Shown in pieces: positions 41,271 to 56,500 of a DNA stretch of 64,000 nt. Position numbers and translations under genes: made by a program. How positions within the stretch are numbered: position 1 is the stretch's first letter; the number at the start of each line of letters is the position of its first letter. The DNA comes from Xylocopa sonorina (lineage: Eukaryota; Arthropoda; Insecta; Hymenoptera; Apidae): the NCBI RefSeq assembly GCF_050948175.1, contig NW_027490093.1:1-64000 (forward strand), read 5' to 3'. The notes beneath the pieces were generated by a model. It saw only the letters and a program-made list of their open reading frames with translations, did no database searches and was not told the origin of the DNA.

Positions 41271-41965
41271 CAATGAATATTATATCTTGTCACGAAACAC
41301 AGAAATGGGTTGCGATATCGCGATTTAAGAAGCTTTAGAACTCCATTGCTTCGATACTGAGACATTTGCATTCGCTATATCCTAGCAAGGAAGTTTCGCA
41401 TTTACATTCTTTTGAAGTGCATACAAGGTATACATGACACATCGCAACGAATATTATATCTTATCATGAAACATAGAAATGAGATGCAATATGGCGTTTT
41501 CAGAAGCATTAGAACTCTATTGCTACAATACGTAGACATCTGCAGACGCTATTTCCTAGTAAGGAAGTGTCGCTTTCACATTCTTTTGAAGTGAATACCA
41601 GGTATACATAACACTCCACAATGAATATTACATCTTATCATAAATCATATAAATGAGGAGCGATTTCACGTTTTAAGAAGCATTAGAACTCTATTGCTAC
41701 GATACGTAGACATCTGCAAACGCTAATTCCTAGCAAGGAAGTGTAGCATTTTCAATCTTTTGAAGCTAATACGAGGTATACATAACAATCCACAATGAAT
41801 ATTATATCTTATCATGAAACATAGGAATGAGATGCGATATCGCGATTTTTGAAGCATTAGAAATTTATTGCTTCGATACGTAGAAATCTGCAAGCGCTAT
41901 TTCCTAGCAAGGAAGTGTCGCATTTACATTCATTTGAAGTGTACACGAGGAATACAAAACACTTC
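41271..41965. repeat. Four extra monomers between copies B and C
   Basis: This 0.7 kb stretch is absent after copy A but recurs at about 44205-44800, offset 2934. Together with 39032-41270 it makes the B-to-C repeat a 17-mer (17 x 174 = 2958, minus the 24 bp lost in the marker monomers). Markers are tactgagacatttgcattcg (about 41355 and 44289) and gtgcatacaaggtatac (about 41418 and 44352). No gene. Confidence 0.86.
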
Positions 41966-44800
41966 GCAATGAATATTATATCTTATCATGAAACATAGAA
42001 ATGAAATGCGATATCGCGATTTAAGAAGCATTGGAACTCTATTGCTCCAATACGTAGACATCGGCAAGCACTTTTTCCTAGCAAGGAAGTGTCGCATTTA
42101 CATTCTTTTGAAGTGAATACCAGGTACACATAACACTCCCCAATGTATATTATATCTTATCATGAGACATAGGAATGAGATGCGATTTCGCGTTTTAAGA
42201 AGCATTAGAACTCTATTGCTTCGATATATTCCTAGCAAGGATGTGTCGCATTTACATGCTTTTGAAGTGAATACGAGGTATACATGACACTCCGCAATGA
42301 ATATCATATCTTATCATAAAACAGAAATTAGGAGCGATATCGCTATTTAAGAAGCATTAGAACTCTATTACTTCGATATATAGACATCGGCAAACGCTAC
42401 TTAATGGCAAGGAAGTGTCGCATTTACATTCTTTTGAAGTGAATACGAGGTATATACAACACTCCACAATGAACATTATATCTTATCATGAAACATAGAA
42501 ATGAATTGCGACATCGCGTTTTAAGAAGCATTAGAAATCTATTGCTTAGATACGTAGACATCTGCAAACGCTATTTCCAAGCAAGGAAGAGTCGCATTTA
42601 CATTCATTTGGAGTGTATGCGAGGTATACCTGACACTTCACAATGAACATTATATCCTATAATGAAACATAGAAATGAGATGCGATATGACGATATAAGA
42701 AGCATTAGAACTCTATTGCTTCGATACGTAGGCATCTACAGACGCTATTTCCTAGGAAGGAAGTGTCGCATTTACAATCTGTTGAAGTGAATACGAGGTA
42801 TACATAACACTCCAAAATGAATATTATATCTTATCATGAAACATAGAAATGAGATGCGATATGACGATTTAAGAAGCATTAGAACTCTGTTGCTTCGATA
42901 CGCAGACATCTGCAAACGCTATTTCCAAGCAAGGAAGTGTCGCATTTACATTCTTAGGAAGTGTAGGCGAGGTATACATAACACTCCACAATGAATATTA
43001 TATCTTATCATGAAGCATAGAAATGAGGATCGATTTCGCGTTTTAAGAAGCATTAGAACTCTATTGCTTCGATAAGTAAACATCTGCAGACGTTATTACC
43101 TAGCAAGGAAGTGTCGCATTTACATTCTTTTGAAGTGAATACGAGGTATGCACAACACTCCACAATGAATATTATATCTTATCATGAAGCACATAGATGA
43201 GATGCGGTATCGCGTTTTAAGAAGCATTAGAACACTATTGCTACGATACGTAGACATCTGCCAACGCTAATTCCTAGCAAGGAATGGTCGGAGTTACATT
43301 CATTTGATGTGATTACGGGGAATACATAACACTGCACAATGATTACTATATCTTATCATGAAACATAGAAATGGGATGCGATAAGACGATTTAAGAAGCA
43401 TTAGAACTCTATTGCTTCGATACGTAAACATCTGCAGACGCTATTACCTAGGAAGGAAGTGTCGCATTTACAATCTGTTGAAGTGAATACGAGGTATATA
43501 TAACACTCCAGAATGAATATTATATCTTATCATGAAACATAGGAATGAGATGCAATATGGCGTTTTCAGAAGCATTAGAACTCTATTGCTACAATACGTA
43601 GACATCTGCAAACGCTAATTCCTAGCAAGGATGTGTCGCATTTACATTCATTTGAAGTGTATGCGAGGTATACATGACACTTCGCAATGAATATTATATC
43701 TTATAATGAAACATAGAAATGACATGCGATATCGCGTTTTAAGAAGCATTGGAACACTATTGCTACGATACGTAGACATCTGCAGACGCTATTTCCTAGA
43801 AAGAAAGTGTCGCATTTACATTCTTTTGGTGTGAATACGAGGTATACATAACACTCCACAATGAATATTATATCTCATCATGAAACAAAGAAATGAGGTG
43901 CGACATCTCGTTTTAAGAAGCACTAGAACTCTACTGTTTCCATACCTAGTCATCTTGAAACGCTATTTCCTAGCAAGGATGTGTCGCATTTACATTCTTT
44001 TGAGGTGAATACAAGGTTTAAATAACACTCCACAATGAATATTACATCTTATCACGAAACAGATATGGGATGCGATTTCGCGATTTGAGAAGCATTAGAA
44101 CTCAATTGCTTCGATACGCAGACATCTGCAAACGCCATTTCCTAGCAAGGAAGTGTCGCATTTACATTCATTTCAAGTGTATGCGAGGTATACATGACAC
44201 TTCGCAATGAATATTATATCTTGTCACGAAACACAGAAATGGGTTGCGATATCGCGATTTAAGAAGCTTTAGAACTCCATTGCTTCGATACTGAGACATT
44301 TGCATTCGCTATATCCTAGCAAGGAAGTTTCGCATTTACATTCTTTTGAAGTGCATACAAGGTATACATGACACATCGCAACGAATATTATATCTTATCA
44401 TGAAACATAGAAATGAGATGCAATATGGCGTTTTCAGAAGCATTAGAACTCTATTGCTACAATACGTAGACATCTGCAGACGCTATTTCCTAGTAAGGAA
44501 GTGTCGCTTTTACATTCTTTTGAAGTGAATACCAGGTATACATAACACTCCACAATGAATATTACATATTATCATAAAGCATATAAATGAGGAGCGATTT
44601 CACGTTTTAAGAAGCATTAGAACTCTATTGCTACGATACGTAGACATCTGCAAACGCTAATTCCTAGCAAGGAAGTGTAGCATTTTCAATCTTTTGAAGC
44701 TAATACGAGGTATACATAACAATCCACAATGAATATTATATCTTATCATGAAACATAGGAATGAGATGCGATATCGCGATTTTTGAAGCATTAGAACTTT
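41966..44800. repeat. 16/17-monomer HOR, copy C (offset 2934 from B)
   Basis: Matches 39032-41866 at a constant offset of 2934 bp. The marker deletion is at about 42226 with gatatattcctagc where A and B have gatatatgcctagc. Other differences from B include cataacactcccc for catagcactcccc (about 42128), ataggaatgag for atagaaatgag (about 42170), gataagtaaac for gatacgtaaac (about 43072) and aagaaagtg for aaggaagtg (about 43800). The match ends near 44798, where ctttattgcttcgatacgtag is followed by tcgtctgc instead of aaatctgc. Confidence 0.9.
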
Positions 44801-47080
44801 ATTGCTTCGATACGTAGTCGTCTGCAAACGCTACTTCCTAGCAAGGAAGTGTCGCATTTACATTCTTTTGACGTGAATACGAAGTATACATGACACTTCG
44901 CAATGAATATTATATCGTATCATAAAACATAGAAATGAGATGCGATATCTCGTTTTAAGAATCAGTAGAACTCTATTGCTACGACACGTAGACATCTGCA
45001 AACGCTACTTCCTAGCAAGGAAGTGTCGCATTTACATTCATTTAAAGTGTAGACGAGGATTACATAACACTTCGCAATGAGTATTATATCTTGTCATGAG
45101 ACATAGAAATGAGATGCGATATCGCGTTTTAAGAAGCATTTGAGCTCTATTGCTTCGATGCGTAGACATCTACAAACGCTATTTGCTGGCAAGGAAGTGT
45201 CGCATTTACATTCATTTGAGATGTTTGCGAGGTATGCATAACACTTCGCAATGAATATAATATCTTGACATGAAACATAGAAATGAGATGCGATATCGCG
45301 ATTTAAGTAGAATTAGAACTCTATTGCTCCGATACGTAGACATCTGGAAACGTAATTTCATAGAAAGGAGGTGTTGCATTTACATTCAATTGAAGTGTAG
45401 ACGAGGAACACATAACACTTCGCAATCAATATTATATCTGATCATAAGACATAGAAATGTGATGCGATATCAAGTTTTAAGATGCAGTAGATCTCTATTG
45501 CTTCGATACGTAGACATCTGCAACACGCTATTTCTCAGCAAGGAAGTGTCACATTTACATTCATTTGAAGTGTATGCGAGGTATACATGACACTTCGCAA
45601 TGTATATTATATCTTATCATGAAACATAGAAATGAGATGCGATATCTCACTTTAAGAAACTTTGGAACTCTATTGTTTCGATACGTAGACACCTGCCAAC
45701 GCTATATCCTAGCAGGGAAGTGTCGCATTTACATTCTTTTGAGGTGAATACGAGGGATACATGACACTTCGCAATGAATATTATATCTTATCATGAGACA
45801 TAGGAATGCTATGCGATATCGCGTTTCAAGAAGCATTAGAACACCATTGCTTCGACACGTAGACATCTGGACGCGTAATTTCCTAGAAAGGAGGTGTCGC
45901 ATTTACATTCATTTAAAGTGTAGACGAGGATTACATAACACTTCGCAATGAGTATTATATCTTGTCATGAGACATAGAAATGAGATGCGATATCGCGATT
46001 TAAGAAGCATTACAACTCTATTGCTTCGATACGTACACATCTGGAAACGCTATTTCCTAGCAAGGAAGTGTCGCGTTTACATTCATTCGAAGTGTAGACA
46101 AGGAATTCATTACACTTCGAAATGAATATTATATCTTATCATGAAACATAGAAATGAGATGCGATATCGCGATTTAGGATGCATTAGATCTCTATTGCTT
46201 CGATACGAAGACATCTGCAAACGCTATTTCCTAGGAAGGAAGTGTCGCATTTACATTCTTTTGAAGCGAATACGAGGTATACAAAACACTGCACAATGAA
46301 TATTATATCTTATCATGATACATAGAAATGGGATGCGATATCGCGATTTAAGCAGCATTAGAACACTATTGCTTCGATACGTTGACATCTGCAAACGCTA
46401 CTTGCTAGAAAGGAAGTGTCGCATTTACACTCTTTTGAAAGTAATGCGAGGTATACATGACACTTCGCAATCAATATTATATCTTATCATGAAACATAGA
46501 AATGAGATGCGATATTGCGTTTTAAGGAGCCTTAGAACTCTATTGCTACGATACGTAGACATCAGCAAACGCTATTTCCTACAAAGGAAGTGTCGCATTT
46601 ACATTCTTTTGAAGCGATTACGAGATATACATAACACTGCACAATGAATATTATATCTTATCATGAAACATAGAAATGACATGCGATATCGCGATTTAAG
46701 AAGCATTAGATCTCTATTGCTTCGATACGTAGACATCTGCAAACGCTATTTCCTAGGAAGGAAGTGTAGCATTTACACTCTTTTGAAAGTAATGCGAGGT
46801 ATACATGACACTTCGCAATAAATATTATATCGTATCATGAAACATAGAAATGAGATGCAATATCGCGTTTTAAGAAGCCTTAGAACTCTATTGCTACGAT
46901 ACGTAGACATCAGCAAACGCTATTTCCTACAAAGGAAGTGTCGGATTTACATTCTTTTGAAGCGATTACGAGATAATACATAACACTGCACAATGAATAT
47001 TATATCTTATCATGAAACATAGAAATGAGATGTGATATCGCGATTTAAGCAGCATCAGAAATCTATTGCTTCGATACGTA
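44801..47080. repeat. Diverged monomers with two local duplications
   Basis: About 13 monomers. 45031-45130 resembles 45902-46000 (offset 871, five monomers; shared aaagtgtagacgaggattac and gagtattatatcttgtc). 46430-46640 resembles 46778-46990 (offset 348, two monomers; shared gaaagtaatgcgagg and cctacaaaggaagtgtc). The stretch 46661-47417 is a close copy of 30160-30916 and crosses into the next block. No genes. Confidence 0.84.
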
Positions 47081-50000
47081 GGCACCTGCAAACGCTATTT
47101 CCTAGCAAGGTAGTGTAGCATTTACATTCTTTTGAAGTGAATACGAGGTATACATGACACTTGGCAATTAATATTGTATCTTATCATGAAACATACAAAT
47201 GAGATGCGATATCGCGTTTTAAGAAGAATTAGAACTCTATTTCTACGATACGTAGACATCTGCAGACGCTATTTCCTAGCAACGAAGTGTCGCATTTACA
47301 TTCTTTTGAAGTGTAGACGAGATATACATAACACTGCACAATAAATATTATATCTTATCATGAAACATAGAAATGAGATGCGATATCGCGATTTTAGAAG
47401 CATTAGAAATCTATTGCTTCGATACGTAATCATCTGGAAACGCTATTTCCTAGCAAGGAAGTGTCGCATTTACATCGTTTTGAAGTGAATACGAGGTATA
47501 CATGATACTTCACAATTAATATTGTATCTTATCATGAAACATAGAAATGAGATGCGATATCGCGTTTTAAGAAGAATTAGAACTCTATTGCTACGATACG
47601 TAGACATCTGCAAACGCTATATCCTAGCAAGGAAGTGTCGCATTTACATTCTTTTGAAGCGAATACGAGGTATACATATCACTGCGCAATGAATATAATA
47701 TCTTATCATAAAACATAGAAATGAGATTCTATAAGGCGATTTAAGAAGCATTAGTATTCTATTGCTTCGATACGGAGACATCTGCAAGCGCTATTTCCTA
47801 GAATGGAAGTGTAGCATTTACATTCTTATGAAGTGAATTCGAGGTGTACGTGACACTTCGCAATTAATATTATAACTTATCATGAAACATAGAAAAGCGA
47901 TGCGACATCTAGTTTTAAGAAGCATTAGAACACTTCAGTTTCGATACGTTGACATCTGCAAACGCTATTTGCTAGCAAGGAAGTGTCGCATTTGCATTCA
48001 TTTGAAGTGTATGCGAGGTATACATAATACTTCGCAGTGAATATTATATGTTGTGATGAAACATAGAAGTGAGAAGCGATATCTCGTTTTAAGAAGCATT
48101 ATAACACGCTTGCTACGATACGTAGACATCTGCAAACTCTATTTCCTAGCAAGGAAGTGTCGGATTTACATTCATTTGAAGTGAAGACGAGGAACACATG
48201 ACTCTTCGCAATGCATATTATATCTTATCATGAAACATAGATATGAGATGCGAAATCGCGTTCTGAAAAGTATTAGAAATCTAATGCTACGATACGTAGT
48301 CATCTGCGAACGCTATTTCCTAGCAAGCAAGTGTCGCAAATACATTCTGCTGAATTGAGTACGAGGTAAACATGACACTTCGCAATGAATATTATAACTT
48401 ATCATGATACGTAGAAATGGGATGCTATATCTCGTTTTAAGAAGCATTAGAACTATGTTGCTTCGATACGTAGCCATCTGGAAGCGCTATTTCCTAGCAA
48501 GGAAGTGTCGCATATACATTCATCTGAAGTGAATACGAGGTATACATAACACTCCACAATGAATATTATATCTTATCATGAAACATAGAAATGAGATTCT
48601 ATAAGGCGATTTAAGAAGCATTAGTATACTATTGCTTCGATACGGAGACATCTGCAAACGCTATTTCCTAGAATGGAATTGTAGCATTTACATTCTTATG
48701 TTGTGAATTCGAGGTGTACGTGACACTTCGCAATTAATATTATAACTTATCATGAAACATAGAAAAGCGATGCGACATCTAGTTTTAAGAAGCATTAGAA
48801 CACTTCAGTTTCGATACGTTGACATCTGCAAACGCTATTTGCTAGCAAGGAAGTGTCGCATTTGCATTTTTTTGAAGTGAATGCGAGGAATACTTGACAC
48901 TTCGCAATGAATATTATATCTTATCATGAAAATAGAAATGATATGCGATATCGCGATTTAAGAAGCGCTAGAACTCTATTGCTTCGATACGTAGACATCT
49001 GCAAACGCAAATTCCTAGCTAGGGAGTGTCGCATTTACATTCTTTTGAAGTGAATACGAGGTTATGATAACACTCCACAATGAATATTATATCTCATCAT
49101 GAAACATAGAAATTTGATGCGATATGGCGATTTAAGAAGCAATAGATCTCTATAGCTTAGATACATAGACATATGCCAACGCTATTTCCTAGCTAGGAAG
49201 TGTCGCATTTACATTCATTTGAAGTGTATGCGAGGTATACATGACTCTTCGCAAAGAATATTATATCTTATCATGAAACATAGAAATGAGATTCGAAATC
49301 GCGTTTTAAGAAGCATTAGAACATTATTGCTTCGATACGTAGATATCAGCAAACGCAAATTCCTAGCTAGGGAGTGTCGCATTTACATTCTTTTGAAGTG
49401 AATACGAGGTTATGATAACACTCCACAATGAATATTATATCTCATCATGAATCATAGAAATTTGATGCGATATGGCGATTTAAGAAGCAATAGATCTCTA
49501 TAGCTTAGATACATAGACATATGCCAACGCTATTTCCTAGCTAGGAAGTGTCGCATTTGCATTCATTTGAAGTGTATGCGAGGTATACAAGACGCTTCGC
49601 AATGAATATTATATCTTATAATGAAACTTAGAAATGAGATGCGATATCGCGATTCTAGAAGCATTAGCAAACTACTGCTTCGATATGTAGACATCTGCAA
49701 ACGTTATTTCCTAACAAGGAAGTGTCGCATTTGCATTCTCTTGAAAGGAATACGAGGAATACATAACACTGCACAATGAATATTATATCCTATCATGAAA
49801 CATAGAAATGGGATGCGATATCGCGATTTAAGCAGCATTAGAACTCTATTTCTACGATACGTAGACATCTGCAGAAGCTATTTCCTAGCAAGCAATTGTC
49901 GCATTTACATTCTTTTGAAGTGTAGACGAGATATACATATCACTGCACAATGAATATTATATCTTATCATGAAACATTGAAATGAGATGCGATATCGCGT

Positions 50001-53000
50001 TTTGAGAAGCATCAGAACTCTAAGGCTACGATACGTAGACATCTGCAAACGCTTTTTCCTAGCGAGGGAGTGTCGCATTTACATTCTTTTGAAGTGAATA
50101 CGAGGTTATGATAACACTCCACAATGAATATTATATTTTATCATTAAACATAGAAATGAGATGCGATATGGCGATTTAAGAAGCATTAGAAATCTATTGC
50201 TCCGATAAGTAGACATATGCAAACGCTATTTCCTAGCAAGGAAGTGTCGCATTTACATTCTTTTGAAGTGTAGACGAGACATACATATCACTGCACAACG
50301 AATATTATATCTTACCATGAAACAGAGAAATGAGATGCGATATCGCGTTTTGAGAAGCATAAGAACTCTAATGCTACGATACGTAGACATCTGGAAACGC
50401 TATTTCCTAGCAAGGGAGTGTCGCATTTACATTCATTTGAAGTGTATGCGAGGTATACATGACACTTCGCAATGATTATTATATATTATCATGAAACATA
50501 GAAATGAGATGCGATATCGTGTTCTGAGAAGCATTAGAAAACTAATGCTACGATACGTAAACATCTGCAAATGCTATTTCCTAGCAAGGAAGTGTCGCAT
50601 TTACATTCATTTGAAGTGTATGCGAGGTATAAATGATACTTCGCAATGAATATTATATCTTATCATGAAACATAGAAATGATATGCGATATCGTGTTTTA
50701 AGAAGCATTAGAACACAATAGCTACGATACGTAGATATCTGCATTCGCTACTTCCTAGCAAGGAAGTGTCGTATTTACATTCTGTTGAAGTGAATTCGAG
50801 GTATACATAACACTCCACAATGAACATTATATGTTATCATGAAACATAGAAATGAGATGCGATTTCGCGACTTAAGAAGCATTAGAACTCTATTGCTTCG
50901 ATACGTAGACATCTGCAAACGCTATTTTCCAGCAAGCATGTGTCGCATTTACATACTTTTGAAGTGAATACGAGGTATACATGACACTTCGCAATGAACA
51001 TTATATCTTATCATGAAACATAGAAATGAGATGCGGTATCTCGTTTTAAGTAGCATTAGAACTCTATTGCTGCGATACGTAGACATCTGCAAACGCTATT
51101 TCCCAGCAAGGAAGTGTCGCATTTACATTCCTTCGAAGCGAATACGAGGTATACCTAACACTACACAATGATTATTATATTTAATCATGGAACATAGAAA
51201 TGGGATGCGATATCGCGATTTAAGAAGAATTAGAACTGTATTGCTTCGATACGGAGACTTGTGCAGACGCTATTTCGTAGCAAGGAAGCCTCGCACTTAC
51301 ATGCTTTTGAAGTGTATACGAGGTATAAGTAACACTTCGCAATGAATATTATATCTTATCATGAGACATCTAAATGAGATGCGCTAAGGCGTTTTAAGAA
51401 GCATTAGAAATCTATTGCTACGATACGTAGGCAACTGCAAACGCTATTTCCTAGCAAGGAAGTGTTGAATTTACATTCATTTGAAGTGTATGCGAGGTAT
51501 ACATGACACTTCGCAATGAATATTATATCTTATCATGAACATAGAAATGAGATGCGATATCGCGCTCTAAGAAGCATTAGAACTCTATTGCTTCGATACG
51601 TAGACATCTGCAAACGCTATTTCCCAGCAAGGAAGTGTCGCATTTACATTCCTTCGAAGTGAGTACGAGGTATACCTAACACTCCACAATGAATATTATA
51701 TCTAATCATGAAATATAGGAATGAGATACGATTTTGCGATTTAAGAAGCATTAGAACACTATTGCTTCGGTACTTAGACATCTGCAAACGCTGCTTCCTA
51801 GCAAGGAAGTGTCGTATTTACATTCATTTGAAGTGTATGCGAGGTATACATGACACTCCACAAGGAATATTATATATTATCATGAAACATATAAATGGGA
51901 TGCGATATCGCGTTTTAAGAAGCATTAGAAATCTATTGCTACGTAGCTATCTGCAGACGCTATTTCCTAGGAAGGAAGTGACGCATTTACATTCATTTGA
52001 AGTGTATGCGAGGTATACATGACACTTCGCAATGAATATTATATCGTATCATGAAGCATATAAATGAGAAGCGGTTTCGCGTTTTAAGAAGCATTAGAAC
52101 TCTATTGCTTCGATACGTAGACACCTGGAATTGTTATTTCCTAGAAAGGAAGTGTCGCATTTACATTCATTTGAAGTGTAGGCGAGGAATACATAACACT
52201 TCGCTTTGAGTATTATATCTTATCAAGAGACATAGAAATGAGATGCGATATCGCGTTTTAGGAAGCATTTGAACTCTATTGCTTCGATGCGTAGACATCT
52301 ACAAACGCTATTTCCAAGCAAGGAAGTGACGCATTTACATTCATTTGAAGTGAATACGAACTATACATGACACTTCGCAGTGAATATTATATCTTATCAT
52401 GAGACATAGAAATGAGACTCCATATCGCGTTTTAAGAGGCAGTAGAACTTTACTGCTACGATACGTAGATATCTGGAAACGCTATTTCGTAGCAAGGAAG
52501 TGTCGCAATTACATTCCTTTCAAGTCAATACGAGGTATACATGACACTTCGCAATGAAAATTATATCTCATCATGAAACATAGAAATGTGGTACGATATC
52601 TTGTTTTAAGAAGCATTAGAACTATGCTGCTTCGATACGTAGACATGTGGAAACGTTCTTTCGTAGAAAGGAAGTGTCATATTTGCATTCTTTTGAAGTG
52701 AATACAAGGTATACATGACAGATCGCAATGAATATTATATCTTATCATGAAACATAGAAATGAGATGCGATATCGCGTTTTAAAAAGCATTAGAACTCTA
52801 TTGTTACGATACGTAAGCATCTGCAAACGCTATATCCCAGCAAGGAAGTGTCGCATTTACATTCATTTGAAGTGTGTGCGAAGTATACATGACACTTCGC
52901 AATGAATATTATATCTTATCATGAAACATTGAAATGACATGCGATATCTCGTTTTAAGGAGCATTAGGACTCTATTGCTTCGATACGTAGACATCTGCAA

Positions 53001-53511
53001 ACGCTATTTTCCAGCAAGCACGTGTCGCATTTACATTCTTTTGAAGTGAATACGAGGTATACATGACACTTCGCAATGAACATTATATCTTATCATCAAA
53101 CATAGAAATGAGATGAGATATCTCGTTTTAAGTAGCATTAGAACCCTATTGATGCGATACGTAGACATCTGCAAACGCTATTTCCCAGCAAGGAAGTGTC
53201 GCATTTACATTCCTTCGAAGTGAATACGAGGTATACCTAACACTCCACAATGATTATTATATCTAATCATGAAACATAGAAATGAGATGCGATATCGCGA
53301 TTTAAGAAGAATTAGAAATGTATTGCTTCGATACAGTAGACTTGTGCAGACGCTATTTGGTAGCAAGGAAGCCTCGCACTTACATGCTTTTGAAGTGTGT
53401 ACGAGGTATAAGTAACACTTCGCAATGAATATTATATCTTATCATGAACATATAAATGAGATGCGCTATGGTGCTTTAAAAAGCATTAGAAATCTATTGC
53501 TACGATACGTA
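47081..53511. repeat. 37-monomer HOR, copy 1 (6431 bp)
   Basis: First copy of a 6431 bp unit (37 x 174 = 6438, minus small deletions). It is marked by ggcacctgc at its left edge. Inside are older repeats: 47731-47990 recurs from 48601 (offset 870, five monomers; ctataaggcgatttaag), and the gaggttatgataacactcc monomer pair recurs two monomers apart near 49060 and 49406. The stretch 49242-49735 matches 31350-31843. A monomer at about 51940 has lost 5 bp (attgctacgtagctatc). No gene is supported. Confidence 0.94.
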
Positions 53512-56500
53512 GGCACCCGCAAACGCTATTTCCTAGCAAGGTAGTGTAGCATTTACATTCTTTTGAAGTGAATACGAGGTATACATGACACTTGGCAATT
53601 AATATTGTATCTTATCATGAAACATACAAATGAGATGCGATATCGCGTTTTAAGAAGAATTAGAACTCTATTTCTACGATACGTAGACATCTGCAGACGC
53701 TATTTCCTAGCAACGAAGTGTCGCATTTACATTCTTTTGAAGTGTAGACGAGATATACATAACACTGCACAATAAATATTATATCTTATCATGAAACATA
53801 GAAATGAGATGCGATATCACGATTTTAGAAGCATTAGAAATCTATTGCTTCGATACGTAATCATCTGGAAACGCTATTTCCTAGCAAGGAAGTGTCGCAT
53901 TTACATCGTTTTGAAGTGAATACGAGGTATACATGATACTTCACAATTAATATTGTATCTTATCATGAAACATAGAAATGAGATGCGATATCGCGTTTTA
54001 AGAAGAATTAGAACTCTATTGCTACGATACGTAGACATCTGCAAACGCTATATCCTAGCAAGGAAGTGTCGCATTTACATTCTTTTGAAGCGAATACGAG
54101 GTATACATATCACTGCGCAATGAATATAATATCTTATCATAAAACATAGAAATGAGATTCTATAAGGCGATTTAAGAAGCATTAGTATTCTATTGCTTCG
54201 ATACGGAGACATCTGCAAGCGCTATTTCCTAGAATGGAAGTGTAGCATTTACATTCTTATGAAGTGAATTCGAGGTGTACGTGACACTTCGCAATTAATA
54301 TTATAACTTATCATGAAACATAGAAAAGCGATGCGACATCTAGTTTTAAGAAGCATTAGAACACTTCAGTTTCGATACGTTGACATCTGCAAACGCTATT
54401 TGCTAGCAAGGAAGTGTCGCATTTGCATTCATTTGAAGTGTATGCGAGGTATACATAATACTTCGCAGTGAATATTATATGTTGTGATGAAACATAGAAG
54501 TGAGAAGCGATATCTCGTTTTAAGAAGCATTATAACACGCTTGCTACGATACGTAGACATCTGCAAACTCTATTTCCTAGCAAGGAAGTGTCGGATTTAC
54601 ATTCATTTGAAGTGAAGACGAGGAACACATGACTCTTCGCAATGCATATTATATCTTATCATGAAACATAGATATGAGATGCGAAATCGCGTTCTGAAAA
54701 GTATTAGAAATCTAATGCTACGATACGTAGTCATCTGCGAACGCTATTTCCTAGCAAGCAAGTGTCGCAAATACATTCTGCTGAATTGAGTACGAGGTAA
54801 ACATGACACTTCGCAATGAATATTATAACTTATCATGAAACGTAGAAATGGGATGCTATATCTCGTTTTAAGAAGCATTAGAACTATGTTGCTTCGATAC
54901 GTAGCCATCTGGAAGCGCTATTTCCTAGCAAGGAAGTGTCGCATATACATTCATCTGAAGTGAATACGAGGTATACATAACACTCCACAATGAATATTAT
55001 ATCTTATCATGAAACATAGAAATGAGATTCTATAAGGCGATTTAAGAAGCATTAGTATACTATTGCTTCGATACGGAGACATCTGCAAACGCTATTTCCT
55101 AGAATGGAATTGTAGCATTTACATTCTTATGTTGTGAATTCGAGGTGTACGTGACACTTCGCAATTAATATTATAACTTATCATGAAACATAGAAAAGCG
55201 ATGCGACATCTAGTTTTAAGAAGCATTAGAACACTTCAGTTTCGATACGTTGACATCTGCAAACGCTATTTGCTAGCAAGGAAGTGTCGCATTTGCATTT
55301 TTTTGAAGTGAATGCGAGGAATACTTGACACTTCGCAATGAATATTATATCTTATCATGAAAATAGAAATGATATGCGATATCGCGATTTAAGAAGCGCT
55401 AGAACTCTATTGCTTCGATACGTAGACATCTGCAAACGCAAATTCCTAGCTAGGGAGTGTCGCATTTACATTCTTTTGAAGTGAATACGAGGTTATGATA
55501 ACACTCCACAATGAATATTATATCTCATCATGAAACATAGAAATTTGATGCGATATGGCGATTTAAGAAGCAATAGATCTCTATAGCTTAGATACATAGA
55601 CATATGCCAACGCTATTTCCTAGCTAGGAAGTGTCGCATTTACATTCATTTGAAGTGTATGCGAGGTATACATGACTCTTCGCAAAGAATATTATATCTT
55701 ATCATGAAACATAGAAATGAGATTCGAAATCGCGTTTTAAGAAGCATTAGAACATTATTGCTTCGATACGTAGATATCAGCAAACGCAAATTCCTAGCTA
55801 GGGAGTGTCGCATTTACATTCTTTTGAAGTGAATACGAGGTTATGATAACACTCCACAATGAATATTATATCTCATCATGAATCATAGAAATTTGATGCG
55901 ATATGGCGATTTAAGAAGCAATAGATCTCTATAGCTTAGATACATAGACATATGCCAACGCTATTTCCTAGCTAGGAAGTGTCGCATTTGCATTCATTTG
56001 AAGTGTATGCGAGGTATACAAGACGCTTCGCAATGAATATTATATCTTATAATGAAACTTAGAAATGAGATGCGATATCGCGATTCTAGAAGCATTAGCA
56101 AACTACTGCTTCGATATGTAGACATCTGCAAACGTTATTTCCTAACAAGGAAGTGTCGCATTTGCATTCTCTTGAAAGGAATACGAGGAATACATAACAC
56201 TGCACAATGAATATTATATCCTATCATGAAACATAGAAATGGGATGCGATATCGCGATTTAAGCAGCATTAGAACTCTATTTCTACGATACGTAGACATC
56301 TGCAGAAGCTATTTCCTAGCAAGCAATTGTCGCATTTACATTCTTTTGAAGTGTAGACGAGATATACATATCACTGCACAATGAATATTATATCTTATCA
56401 TGAAACATTGAAATGAGATGCGATATCGCGTTTTGAGAAGCATCAGAACTCTAAGGCTACGATACGTAGACATCTGCAAACGCTTTTTCCTAGCGAGGGA

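Noticed and set aside
46315..46647. 110-codon open frame, and similar ones at 45270-45590, 51708-52022, 58139-58453, 4250-4552 and 7210-7512
   Set aside because: All lie in the same frame of the 174 bp monomer and end at the usual monomer stop. They follow HOR copies exactly and have no independent coding signal.
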